Below the pieces are notes generated by a model, which was given only the letters and a program-made list of their open reading frames with translations, had not been told where the DNA came from and did no database searches. Below are positions 18,094 through 27,031 of a DNA stretch of 64,000 nucleotides, in pieces. Both the position numbers and the translations under genes were made by a program. Source of the stretch: Brucella sp. 21LCYQ03 (GTDB lineage: Bacteria > Pseudomonadota > Alphaproteobacteria > Rhizobiales > Rhizobiaceae); NCBI RefSeq assembly GCF_023554105.1, contig NZ_JAMJWE010000009.1, positions 1-64,000 of the forward strand, in the 5' to 3' direction. The stretch's first letter is position 1, and every line of letters starts with the position of its first letter.

Positions 18094-19146
18094 ATGACGA
18101 GCAAATACGACGGCAAGAGTTTTCGCTGGGGCATCTGGGGAACAGGCACAATTGCACACGCCTTCGCTGCCGATATTCGAGCAAGCTACGAAATGCGCAT
18201 AACCGCCGTTTGCTCGCGTTCGCTCGAGAGTGCCGTAGAGTTCCAAAATAAAATTGGCGCAGATCACGCGTTTGATGATGCGGCGGCATTTCTTAGCAGC
18301 CCCGAATTCGATGCCGTCTATATTGCCACGCCAAACGCGATGCATGTGCCGCAGACGCTACAGGCCATTGCTGCTGGCAAAGCATGTCTCACGGAAAAAC
18401 CGCTGACGCTCGATGCAGATGGGGCCAATGCGATTGCGAGCGCAAGCCAGGCGCATAATGTCTTTGCGATGGAAGCGATGTGGAGCCGTTTTCTTCCGGC
18501 CATTGCCGCAACCCGCGAATATATCAAAGCCGGGCGGATCGGGACGGTAAAACGCATTGAAGCCGACCTCTCCTATTTCCGTGAAGAAGACCCGCAAAGC
18601 CGCTTTTTTAATCCGGCATTGGGCGGTGGCGCTGCATTTGATCTCGGTGTCTATCCTGTATCACTGGCACTCAGTTTTCTGGGCTTGCCTGATGCCGTCA
18701 GCGGGCGCTGGACGAAAGCAAAAAGCGGCGTCGATATGCGAACCGAAATCACGCTAAGCTATGCAAATGCCGAAGCTCAGCTTTCATGCGGTTTTGATCA
18801 TGACGGCAAAAACCAGATGCTGATTGAAGGAACAGACGGCGCGATCCTGATCCACGCACCGTTTCTCAAAGCACAGCGTCTGACAATATTTTCTGCAAAA
18901 ATGCTGAACTCGCCGCTCGGCCCGAAAGGTCCGGGCGGATTGATTGGCAAAGTGCTCAACCGTCTGCCACTTCCGGGCAGAACTGTTGAACACCATCCTT
19001 TTTCTGGCAATGGCTTGCAGTTTCAGGCGCAAGCTGTGCGTGATGCGCTCAAACGCGACAAGATTTCATGCCCAATCATGCCACTTGAACACAGTGCTGC
19101 GGTGGCTAACATCGTCAGCAGCGTGCTTGCGCAGGAACCTGCCTAG
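18094..19146 (+). CDS. Gfo/Idh/MocA family oxidoreductase
   Basis: A 350-residue NAD(P)-dependent sugar or polyol dehydrogenase-like protein. The Rossmann motif is GIWGTGTIAHAFAADI near 13-28 and the catalytic-lysine motif is TEKPLTLD near 99. The second domain is the usual beta-sheet substrate domain. The substrate is unknown. Its stop codon shares CTAG with the stop of the convergent paralogue at 19143, so neither has room for a terminator. Confidence 0.85.
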   Translation: MTSKYDGKSFRWGIWGTGTIAHAFAADIRASYEMRITAVCSRSLESAVEFQNKIGADHAFDDAAAFLSSPEFDAVYIATPNAMHVPQTLQAIAAGKACLTEKPLTLDADGANAIASASQAHNVFAMEAMWSRFLPAIAATREYIKAGRIGTVKRIEADLSYFREEDPQSRFFNPALGGGAAFDLGVYPVSLALSFLGLPDAVSGRWTKAKSGVDMRTEITLSYANAEAQLSCGFDHDGKNQMLIEGTDGAILIHAPFLKAQRLTIFSAKMLNSPLGPKGPGGLIGKVLNRLPLPGRTVEHHPFSGNGLQFQAQAVRDALKRDKISCPIMPLEHSAAVANIVSSVLAQEPA

Positions 19147-20279
19147 AACGTGCTCTGAACCTTATAGGGTGCTGCATTTTCTCCAGCATTGTTTAGTGCA
19201 AGGGCAACTTCGGTGATGTGCAAAGCCACAGCACCGGAGAAGAACGCCGTAGATCCTGTTTCAATTGCGCGCGCCTGATCCGCTACGCCACGCATGAAAT
19301 CGATCTGCGAGGGGAATGACGGAAGAGCTATTGCATCAGCTTTTGGATAGGCAAGCTTGCTGCCAACAGCTGGTTTCCATGGCAATGTCTTGCCGAGTTT
19401 AGCTTCCAGCCGCCCGAAGACGCGCGATAGGATAGAACGCTTTCGCTCCGTTGATTCAAGCCGGACTGCCGAACGGTTATCCCAGAGATCATCGACTGTG
19501 ATCGAACCCTTATCGGCCACAATTGTCAGGCTGCGATCTTTCGGCATTGCCAGACCGGAAGTGAGGCGCGCCACAAGGCCGGATTTGAAACGCAGACAGC
19601 CCACGGAGAAATCGGGTGCCATGTGCAGATGCTCGGTGCCCGGACCTTTGTTCTGGAACGTGATTGATGAGAATGCCGAAACGCTTTCAACAGGGCCGAA
19701 CAGCGATACCAGCCACGAGAGTGCATAACCCGCATGTTCCAGTGTGCATCCGATCTCAAATTCATGCAGACCCGGCCATGGAGCACCAGATTGCGAGCGC
19801 CACGTCGCCCATTTATCACGAAAAACCGGACCGTCTTCCATTTCGGCATAAACAAGACGCGGAGTACCGATCTCGCTCATTGAGCTTGATACCAGCTTCT
19901 GTGCATCGCTCAAGCCATTTGCGGGTGCGGCTGCCAATGTCAGACCTTTGGAATCTGCAAACTCAACCAGCGCCTTGGCATCATTGAAATCCATGGCCAG
20001 CGGCTTTTCCGAATAAACATGCTTGCCAGCCTCAAGTGCTGCACGCGAAATCGCATAATGATTTTCCGGCGTTGTCAGGTTGAGGACAATCTGCACATCG
20101 TTATCGGAAAGTGCGGCCTCGAAGCTCTCGTAGGCGCGCACCTTGTAGTGTGCAGCAAACACTTTGAGCCGTTCTGCCGAGCGATCAAAAGCGCCAAGCA
20201 GCTTTAGTTGCGGGTAATTGCGCAGCGTGGTCATGTAATAGTCAGCAACGAAGCCCGTGCCAATGATCGCGATATTCAT
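19143..20279 (-). CDS. Gfo/Idh/MocA family oxidoreductase of polysaccharide locus 1
   Basis: A 378-residue oxidoreductase. IIGTGFVADYYMTTL is the nucleotide site and SEKPLAMD carries the conserved lysine. I use the ATG at 20279 (MNIAIIGTGF); the frame stays open upstream but into the next gene. It is the last gene of the minus-strand run glycosyltransferase-ligase-oxidoreductase, starting 11 bp after the ligase-like gene. This suggests a role in making or modifying a nucleotide sugar or a polymer residue, such as oxidation of a sugar for amination. Only distantly similar to its convergent neighbour. Confidence 0.83.
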   Translation of the reverse strand: MNIAIIGTGFVADYYMTTLRNYPQLKLLGAFDRSAERLKVFAAHYKVRAYESFEAALSDNDVQIVLNLTTPENHYAISRAALEAGKHVYSEKPLAMDFNDAKALVEFADSKGLTLAAAPANGLSDAQKLVSSSMSEIGTPRLVYAEMEDGPVFRDKWATWRSQSGAPWPGLHEFEIGCTLEHAGYALSWLVSLFGPVESVSAFSSITFQNKGPGTEHLHMAPDFSVGCLRFKSGLVARLTSGLAMPKDRSLTIVADKGSITVDDLWDNRSAVRLESTERKRSILSRVFGRLEAKLGKTLPWKPAVGSKLAYPKADAIALPSFPSQIDFMRGVADQARAIETGSTAFFSGAVALHITEVALALNNAGENAAPYKVQSTF

Positions 20280-20290
20280 GCTAACTCCGA

Positions 20291-21610
20291 TTATACAGAC
20301 CGTTTTGGAATGGTGACTTTGGCCGTCATGCGCAAGCCAAAGATTGCAAAAATGAGCATGAGCCAGACCGGGTCCATGCGACGAAAGAAGAAGCTTTCCA
20401 GCATTGCATTGAGCGTGCCGAAAAACACAAACATCAGAAAAAAATCGGCGAGCAGCAGGTTTTCGCGTGTCGGCCTGCACCGGATATAATTAACCAGCGG
20501 CATGACGATGATGACAACAATCGCACAGATGAGGCCTATAAGCCCCATGGACAGCGTGACATCGAGATAGCCGTTATGCGCATGGACAATGCCGCGCACA
20601 TCCCAATCAAGATAATAGGGGTTGGCGGCTTCTTTCACGAGATTGGTGCCCCAGAAGCTTTCGTAACCGAAGCCAACCCAAGGGCTGCGTTGTAGCGCAT
20701 CAATCGCAAAAGCCCAGATTGCGGTACGTCCCGTAAACGTTGGCTCGGCGGATAGATCAAAAATCAGCTGATGCATCGGTTCAAACAGCACGGTTCCGAT
20801 AGTAAACAAGGCAAAAACGACCTGAATGACGAAAATCATCAAAGGTACCAGCCCGCGCAGGCCCAACGATCCAGGCAGCACGACCAGAAGCATGGCGAAA
20901 GGAACAAGCGCAACGGTGGTTTTGGAGCCGGTTTGCGCCACGAAGAACAGGGCAGATAGCACAATCAGTGCACCGCTAATGCGCCAGCCGCGCCGCCACA
21001 AGTAAATCCCTGCAAAGGCAAAAGTAGCCATGACAGGCCCGGCAATATTCTTATGCGTAAACACGCCGCGCCACAGGAAAGAGTTCTGCGGTTCGGTGGC
21101 ATCAAATCCATGCGTTCCAAGATTGGGGAGCAAAACGACACCCGCATAGGAAACCACGATAACAATCGACGCCACGGTGAGCAGCATCCATGAATAGCTA
21201 TCTGCATCCTGCGGCAAAGCAAGAACCGCAATGATTGCTACAACACCAATCAATGTCAGTATGATCCCGCGAATGGCCGTAGACGGATCAGGGCTAACAA
21301 AGGCTGAGGCCAGAAGAATAGCAAACATCAGTATCCAGCCGAGGCTTACTAAGCGCACAACCTTGCCAGGCTGCGCAAACATCGCCATAGAAATAAGCGC
21401 GACAGCACCGACAATGCCAAATCCAAGCTGATTGATCGTATCACCGGCTTGCTGGCCGTCCGTTGCAACGACAGGCGAAAACGGACGAAACGAAATCAGA
21501 AGAATGCACATAATCGCCGTTGCGATGACGAGCGCTATGTGGCGCGTCGTCATTCGCGTCGGTTCGGACAAAACTGGATCAGTTTTTGTCCGGGTTGCGA
21601 TACTGCTCAT
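20291..21610 (-). CDS. O-antigen ligase/ExoQ-like polysaccharide polymerase
   Basis: A 439-residue inner-membrane protein with about 11-12 helices and a large periplasmic loop containing WVGFGYESFWG and HAHNGYLDVTLSMG; the HNxxL pattern is the hallmark of the Wzy_C/O-antigen ligase family. Such proteins ligate lipid-linked glycan to lipid A-core or polymerise repeat units. Sequence cannot separate the two roles. The start at 21610 overlaps the upstream glycosyltransferase gene by 32 bp; an ATG at 21553 would avoid that, and neither has a clear ribosome site. Confidence 0.82.
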   Translation of the reverse strand: MSSIATRTKTDPVLSEPTRMTTRHIALVIATAIMCILLISFRPFSPVVATDGQQAGDTINQLGFGIVGAVALISMAMFAQPGKVVRLVSLGWILMFAILLASAFVSPDPSTAIRGIILTLIGVVAIIAVLALPQDADSYSWMLLTVASIVIVVSYAGVVLLPNLGTHGFDATEPQNSFLWRGVFTHKNIAGPVMATFAFAGIYLWRRGWRISGALIVLSALFFVAQTGSKTTVALVPFAMLLVVLPGSLGLRGLVPLMIFVIQVVFALFTIGTVLFEPMHQLIFDLSAEPTFTGRTAIWAFAIDALQRSPWVGFGYESFWGTNLVKEAANPYYLDWDVRGIVHAHNGYLDVTLSMGLIGLICAIVVIIVMPLVNYIRCRPTRENLLLADFFLMFVFFGTLNAMLESFFFRRMDPVWLMLIFAIFGLRMTAKVTIPKRSV

Positions 21611-22571
21611 TCAAATATCCAAAATGCGCCATAACCCGACCCAGACCGATATGGATAAAGTACATACCCACGGGTGCAAAACCCGCCGCAACACCTCGTC
21701 TTACAGCCTTGATTGGCGAATAAGCCAACAGTGCAAGGCTTTTCAGGAATACACGCACCTGACCGAGAGGCTCATCCTTGCGCTTGCGCTGTTCAATAAG
21801 CGTGGAAAGCACCCCATTGCGCAAGCCGCGTGATCTGATCCAATCATTTTCTAAACGGCGCTCTGGAATGGTTTCACGAACGATACCTTCCGCACACCAG
21901 GCAACTTTAAAGCCCTTAGCAATTGAGCGCGACAGAAAGTCGGAATCACCACCACCGGTGAAGTTGAACTTCAGATCCATGAATGGATAGCTATGTGCCT
22001 CAAGAACCGCGCGCGCGATCAGCAGATTGCCCGACGAATAGATGATTGGAACCGGGCCGGTCTTGGTGTAATGCGGCAGGAAGACAGGATGCTTCGCCCA
22101 TTGCTCGGAGTTTGGCTTCTCAAAGATCGGGAACTGCGGACCACCAACCAAACTCACATCATAACGCTCAGCTGTCGACACCATGTTTTCGATCCAATCG
22201 GGATCGGCCAGTTCGTCGTCATCAATAACGATAACATATTTGAAGTTCGGGAAATATTTCGTCGCGGTCAACCAGCCAGCATTATAAGCATTACAATTGC
22301 CGCGATGCGATTCACCGATCAACATGCCGTTATATTTGCCAGCCTCGAAAAGTGGAGCGGCAACAGTTGCCCCCTCCTTCTTCTCGGTCTCATTCTCAAT
22401 GACCACAACCGCCCATTTGCGATTGGTTGTCTGGGCATTGAGCGTATCGAGAGTCCTGATCAGGTGTTCAGGACGTTTAAATGTCGGAAGAGAAACGACA
22501 ATATCAATCTCATCATAAGCAAGGCCGGGTGTTTTAGCAATTACTTCAATATGATCCGGTAAATCTATCAT
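21579..22571 (-). CDS. Glycosyltransferase family 2
   Basis: A 330-residue GT-A fold glycosyltransferase. The N-terminal pattern IVVSLPTFKRPEHLIRTLDTL begins the nucleotide-binding region and VIVIDDDELADPDWIE has the DDD metal/sugar-nucleotide motif near 120. A helix near the C-terminus may associate with the membrane. It adds one sugar to a polysaccharide repeat; donor and acceptor are unknown. The ribosome site GGAAGTTGAG precedes the ATG. First gene of the three-gene minus-strand run and divergent from the GT4 gene at 22711. Confidence 0.85.
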   Translation of the reverse strand: MIDLPDHIEVIAKTPGLAYDEIDIVVSLPTFKRPEHLIRTLDTLNAQTTNRKWAVVVIENETEKKEGATVAAPLFEAGKYNGMLIGESHRGNCNAYNAGWLTATKYFPNFKYVIVIDDDELADPDWIENMVSTAERYDVSLVGGPQFPIFEKPNSEQWAKHPVFLPHYTKTGPVPIIYSSGNLLIARAVLEAHSYPFMDLKFNFTGGGDSDFLSRSIAKGFKVAWCAEGIVRETIPERRLENDWIRSRGLRNGVLSTLIEQRKRKDEPLGQVRVFLKSLALLAYSPIKAVRRGVAAGFAPVGMYFIHIGLGRVMAHFGYLNEQYRNPDKN

Positions 22572-22710
22572 CTCAACTTCCGATTTATTTTAGAGACTAA
22601 TATTTTTATATTTATCTTTCCACTATTGATAAACGTTTAAAGAAAAGTTCATTGCATGTCTGTAGTGACTGTCACAAAGAGACATTTAATAATTTTTATC
22701 AGGAGCTAAT

Positions 22711-23898
22711 TTGCAACCGTTTCGTCTTGTCTTCGTAACATCACTTGTTCCGCATGCGGTCGCTTCGACGGGTTACGAGGTTGCAAACGCAGCCGTGATT
22801 GATGGCCTTCGTCGCGCGGGTGCGCAAGTAACCGTTTTGGGCTTCACGTGGCCCAGGCATAAAGCGGCCAAAAGCAAAGACACCGTTGTACTCGGCGAAG
22901 TCGAAGTGCGAACCGAGGGTGCGGGTATCAAACGTAAAATCGGCTGGGTGCTGAAGTCCTTTTTGACAGGCCTCACGGTGTCTTCTGCCAAGTTGCGTGT
23001 GGTTCCGGCTGTCGAAATCCGTGAAGCCATTGCCGATCTCGGCGATTTCGATGCCTATGTTCTTAATGGCGTCACGCTCCCCGGCGCGTTTGAAGATGTG
23101 TTTAAAGACAAGCCTTCGATATTCATCGCACATAATGTCGAACATCGTTCGGCAGAAGAAAATGCCGCTGATACCCAGAGTAAAATCCAGAAAATACTAT
23201 TTGGCCGCGAAGCCCGCATTCTCAAAAAACTCGAAAACCGGCTGTGCAAACAAGCGAGCTTTGTCTTCACATTTGCGGAAGATGATGGCCCGGCTCTTGG
23301 TCTGACATCAGAAAAATTTGCGACACTACCGTTGGTTATGCCGGGCAAAGGCGCCACGTCCAAGACAGCGACTACAAATTATGATCTGGCTTTGATCGGC
23401 ACATGGACATGGCACCCAAACCGGATTGGCCTTGAATGGTTTTTGCGTGAGGTGAAACCTCTGCTGCCAAAGGACATTTCCATTGCAATTGCTGGAAACA
23501 CACCAGCGGATCTGATTGCAGCATGGCCCGGCGTAAACTTCGTAGGCAAAGTGCCAGATGCGACGGAGTTTGTGGAAAGCTGTAAGCTCGTGCCGCTGAT
23601 CAGCCGCGCGGGCACTGGCGTTCAGTTAAAGTCAATTGAGACGTTTGAACTCGGAATGCCAAGCGTCGCAACCGCCCATTCGGTTCGCGGCATTGGCAAT
23701 ATTCCAGCAAACTGCACCATTGCCGATAAGCCAGCCGATTTTGCTGCAGCCGTCGTTGAGAGACTCAAAACAATCACTGACGGTGATAGTCAAAAACTGG
23801 ACGGAAAAGCCTTTAAACAGGCACAGATCGCAGGCATGGACAGCGCAATCGTACGGGGCCTTAAAACACTTCAGGACGTGACAGGAAAAGCAAACTGA
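22711..23898 (+). CDS. Glycosyltransferase, GT4-like, TTG start
   Basis: A 395-residue GT-B fold glycosyltransferase. The C-terminal half contains YDLALIGTWTWHPNRIGLEW, LVPLISRAGTGVQLKSIETF and MPSVATAHSVRGI, typical of glycosyl transferases family 1/4 with the E-x7-E region. The start codon is TTG at 22711, with AGGAG 5 bases upstream; no ATG fits. First of three plus-strand genes (with the WecG-type and DUF6492 genes). Acts on the cytoplasmic face in assembly of the locus 1 glycan; the donor sugar is unknown. Confidence 0.82.
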   Translation: MQPFRLVFVTSLVPHAVASTGYEVANAAVIDGLRRAGAQVTVLGFTWPRHKAAKSKDTVVLGEVEVRTEGAGIKRKIGWVLKSFLTGLTVSSAKLRVVPAVEIREAIADLGDFDAYVLNGVTLPGAFEDVFKDKPSIFIAHNVEHRSAEENAADTQSKIQKILFGREARILKKLENRLCKQASFVFTFAEDDGPALGLTSEKFATLPLVMPGKGATSKTATTNYDLALIGTWTWHPNRIGLEWFLREVKPLLPKDISIAIAGNTPADLIAAWPGVNFVGKVPDATEFVESCKLVPLISRAGTGVQLKSIETFELGMPSVATAHSVRGIGNIPANCTIADKPADFAAAVVERLKTITDGDSQKLDGKAFKQAQIAGMDSAIVRGLKTLQDVTGKAN

Positions 23899-23899
23899 C

Positions 23900-24664
23900 A
23901 TGACGACTATTTCCCCCGAAAAGCTCGAATATAAAAATATTCTCGGCATCAAAGTTGTCTGTTTCGATTGGGACAGTTCATTCGCTTATTTTGAGAAGCG
24001 CATAGAAAAGCGCGAGTTCCTCAAGCAGGGTTGGCTGAATGCCAACAATGCCAATATCGCGCATGAAGACCCAGCCTATATGGCGGCGCTAAAAGATTAT
24101 TTGATTCTGCCCGATGGTATTGGTGTCGATATCGCAAGCAAAGTCGCTTATGGCGAAAAATTCCCGGCCAATCTGAATGGCACAGACTTCATTCCTGGCC
24201 TGATGCAACATATCAAAAGCCCGATGAAAGTGGCGCTTCTGGGCGGTGGTCCGGGCGTTGCGGCGGACGCAGCACAGCTCTTCAAGAAGCAAATCCCACA
24301 GCATGATTTCCGCGTGATCTCGGACGGTTATTTTAAGCCAGCAGACATCGACGGTATTCTTAACCAGCTTAAAGAATATCATCCGGATATTCTGCTGGTC
24401 GCCATGGGTGTTCCCCGGCAGGAAATGTTCATCGACAAGCACATCACGGCGGAGCATTGCACCATTGCGAGCGCTGTGGGTGCTTTGTTCGACCTGCATA
24501 CCGGTCGTGTTCAACGCGCGCCGCATTGGGTTCGCACGCTCAAGATGGAGTGGGTGCATCGCCTGCTGCAGGAGCCACGCCGTCTGGCCAAGCGTTACCT
24601 CGTCGGCAATCCAGTCTTCCTCTGGCGCGTTGCTAAGGAAAAGCTCTCAGGGGGTAAGCCTTGA
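23900..24664 (+). CDS. WecG/TagA/CpsF family glycosyltransferase (GT26)
   Basis: A 254-residue GT26 enzyme. Family marks are LPDGIGVDIASKVAYG with NGTDFIPGL, then VALLGGGPGVAADAA and LVAMGVPRQEMFI. Known members add N-acetylmannosaminuronic acid or N-acetylmannosamine to lipid-linked GlcNAc as the second step of a glycan (WecG, TagA), and homologues occur in exopolysaccharide loci. It starts 1 bp after the previous stop. No ManNAc-forming epimerase is in the window, so the donor is open. Confidence 0.88.
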   Translation: MTTISPEKLEYKNILGIKVVCFDWDSSFAYFEKRIEKREFLKQGWLNANNANIAHEDPAYMAALKDYLILPDGIGVDIASKVAYGEKFPANLNGTDFIPGLMQHIKSPMKVALLGGGPGVAADAAQLFKKQIPQHDFRVISDGYFKPADIDGILNQLKEYHPDILLVAMGVPRQEMFIDKHITAEHCTIASAVGALFDLHTGRVQRAPHWVRTLKMEWVHRLLQEPRRLAKRYLVGNPVFLWRVAKEKLSGGKP

Positions 24665-25524
24665 AGACAGCGATTGTTACGGCCAGTTGGGATCAGGACT
24701 TTGAGCGTTGCAAGCTCTTGTGCGAAACCATGGACAAATTCGTCACTGGTTTCACCAAGCATTACATTCTTGTCGACAGCAAGGATGTAGCCCTTTTCAA
24801 TCAGATTGAGAGTGCAAACCGCATCGTCATTGATGAGCGCGATTTACTGCCTTCATGGTTGCGCGCTTTCCCTGACCCAACTTATCTCGGACGGCGGCGG
24901 GTGTGGTTGTCGCTCAAAACCAAGCCATTGCGTGGCTGGCATGTGCAGCAATTGCGCCGCATTGCGCTGGCCAGCAAGGTGGAAGAAGACGGTCTTCTTT
25001 ATACCGATTCAGACACTGCTTTTGTGAAGCCTTTTGATTGCAGCACACTTTGGCAGGACGATAAATTACGCCTGTTTTACCGACCCGACGCGCTTGCCAA
25101 TCCCGAATGGCCGGAGCATCCAGTCTGGGCCGAAAATGCCGGAAAACTTCTTGGCGTTAAAAATGGCAAAAGCGCACTGAACGATTATATCGGCCAGCTG
25201 GTGTCATGGCGCAGAGATTCAGTCGTCGGAATGTGCGAGCGCATCGAAAAGCACACCGGGCGACATTGGGTTGCAGCGATTGGCGATGTCCGTCGCTTCT
25301 CCGAATGCTTTATCTATGGCCATTATGTCGATGATGTTCTGGAGTGCGCTGGCCATTTTCATGATACGCATGATCTTTGCCGTATGCAGTGGTTTGCGCC
25401 GCCGCCAACGGAAGAAGAATTCCGCACGTTTATCGCCGAAATGGAGCCGCATCAGGTGGCCATAGGGATGCAATCATTCCTCAGCCTTTCGGTCGCGGAC
25501 ATTCGCCGCATCATCGGTGCATAA
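24661..25524 (+). CDS. DUF6492-type glycosyltransferase-like protein, TTG start
   Basis: A 287-residue protein without a described function. The N-terminus TAIVTASWDQDFERCKLLCE and the LYTDSDTAFVKPFD segment near 117 resemble a GT-A nucleotide-sugar fold with a DxD motif, as in DUF6492 proteins found in polysaccharide clusters. The start is TTG at 24661, overlapping the previous stop (TTGA) and preceded by AGGGGGT. Probably a glycosyltransferase of locus 1, co-translated with the WecG-type gene. Confidence 0.72.
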   Translation: MKTAIVTASWDQDFERCKLLCETMDKFVTGFTKHYILVDSKDVALFNQIESANRIVIDERDLLPSWLRAFPDPTYLGRRRVWLSLKTKPLRGWHVQQLRRIALASKVEEDGLLYTDSDTAFVKPFDCSTLWQDDKLRLFYRPDALANPEWPEHPVWAENAGKLLGVKNGKSALNDYIGQLVSWRRDSVVGMCERIEKHTGRHWVAAIGDVRRFSECFIYGHYVDDVLECAGHFHDTHDLCRMQWFAPPPTEEEFRTFIAEMEPHQVAIGMQSFLSLSVADIRRIIGA

Positions 25525-25544
25525 AAACTATGCCGGAGACTACC

Positions 25545-25572
25545 AAGCCCGAAGCCCTGCTTCGGGCTTCTT
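25545..25572. terminator. Terminator between DUF6492 and flippase genes
   Basis: AAGCCCGAAGC (25545-25555) pairs perfectly with GCTTCGGGCTT (25559-25569) around a CCT loop, followed by CTTTTAT. It stands between convergent genes and ends the plus-strand transcript. Confidence 0.85.
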
Positions 25573-26838
25573 TTATACCCGTTTGGCAGGCAAGCGCAGG
25601 CTAGTATACGTAAAAACCAGCGACAGAATATAAATACCTGCAAAGACGAAGTTCAGTCCGGCGATCCAGTCATTATTATCGCTGTAATTGACAAGCAGCA
25701 GCCAGACGAACAGTGCTTTGCCTGCCATCATCAGCACCATGCTTATTGTACGCAGACCAGACTGACCACGCGCGTAGAGAATTTCTGTCTGATATTCGAT
25801 CAGATTGCGGAAGCCCGGCACCAGCAGCACCAGCGGCAAGAGGCCGACAATCGGTGCAACACTTACACCAAGCGCCGTTGGGAAAATTTGCAGGAAGATC
25901 ACCATTGCGCCTAGGCCTGCAACAGACACTGCAAAAACCGCAAATTCCAGCCCCGCCCGAATACGGAGCGAAGCCAGCATATCAGGGGTGCGCATAAGCT
26001 TCTGAACCAGCATCATATTGAAAGAGCGGATCGGCAGCGCGGTCAGGTCCACAAGACGCATGATAATTGCGTAAATACCGGCAGTCGCCGGCCCGCCAAT
26101 GCTCAGCACCAGAAGCTTGTCGAGTTCGCTCTGGATATAGAAAAGCAGCTCCGCACCCATCACGGCGATGGAATCGGATACGCGCCGCATGTAAATTCGG
26201 GGTTCAAAGCGCAGCTTGACCTTGGGATAGAACCGCAGCGCAACAGCAAGTGCAACAGCATTGGCAGCCAGATACCACCACGCCCAATGTATAACATCGT
26301 GGTGAGCTGCCAGAAACATGAACAACACAGCGGCAATTGCACGCGTGGTTGTGCCAAAAATCACCAGAAGTGCCGAAATACCAAAACAGCGGAGACCGTT
26401 ATTGACGATGATGATCATCTCGGTCGAGCGCCATAAAAGCGCTTCCGCAATAACCACCACAGCAAAGGGCAGAAAAGAAATATCGCGACTAAAGAATACA
26501 AAATAGACCAGCCACGAACAAATGGCGAGAAGCGGCAATGAAATTATGACAGCAGCGAGATAGCCCGCCGTATATGTGCCGAGCAGCAGCGGCTTGACGG
26601 TCGAGATACGGTAGAGCGGCGAACTGAACCCCAGCGAGACCAGACGCGACAACACTACGCCTGTACCCGATGCGGTGGCGAAAATACCGAAGTCGCCTGT
26701 GGGTAATGTGTTAGCCAGAGCTACGAAGTAAAGAAGTGAAACTACCAGTCGCCCAGCAGAGCCGGAAAACAGCGCGAAATAATCCCGCACGACTGCACCC
26801 CGGCTACCTGTTAACTTCTGGATTGCTTTCGCGATCAC
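25573..26838 (-). CDS. Polysaccharide flippase-like membrane protein (Wzx/MATE-like), locus 1
   Basis: A 421-residue inner-membrane protein with about 12 hydrophobic helices, of the oligosaccharide flippase (MOP superfamily) type. The N-terminal region (VVRDYFALFSGSAGRLVVSL, then ANTLPTGDFGIFATASG) matches the usual Wzx opening. It would move lipid-linked repeat units across the inner membrane. It is transcribed alone and divergent from the chain-length gene across a 193-bp AT-rich region. A second flippase is encoded at 53072. Confidence 0.78.
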   Translation of the reverse strand: MIAKAIQKLTGSRGAVVRDYFALFSGSAGRLVVSLLYFVALANTLPTGDFGIFATASGTGVVLSRLVSLGFSSPLYRISTVKPLLLGTYTAGYLAAVIISLPLLAICSWLVYFVFFSRDISFLPFAVVVIAEALLWRSTEMIIIVNNGLRCFGISALLVIFGTTTRAIAAVLFMFLAAHHDVIHWAWWYLAANAVALAVALRFYPKVKLRFEPRIYMRRVSDSIAVMGAELLFYIQSELDKLLVLSIGGPATAGIYAIIMRLVDLTALPIRSFNMMLVQKLMRTPDMLASLRIRAGLEFAVFAVSVAGLGAMVIFLQIFPTALGVSVAPIVGLLPLVLLVPGFRNLIEYQTEILYARGQSGLRTISMVLMMAGKALFVWLLLVNYSDNNDWIAGLNFVFAGIYILSLVFTYTSLRLPAKRV

Positions 26839-27031
26839 ACGCGGGCCTCGTCTCTATATTTCGTTTTACTTAATTAGTGGTACACATCGACCATGGACCA
26901 ACACTTAGCAAAAAAAACTTAATTAATAAGAACCAATACAATTATCGACCCACACATTAACTATTTGTTCTGCACAGAAAATATATAGTCGCGCTTAGAT
27001 AGGCCATTTCGGGGAACGGACATCTTTGACG

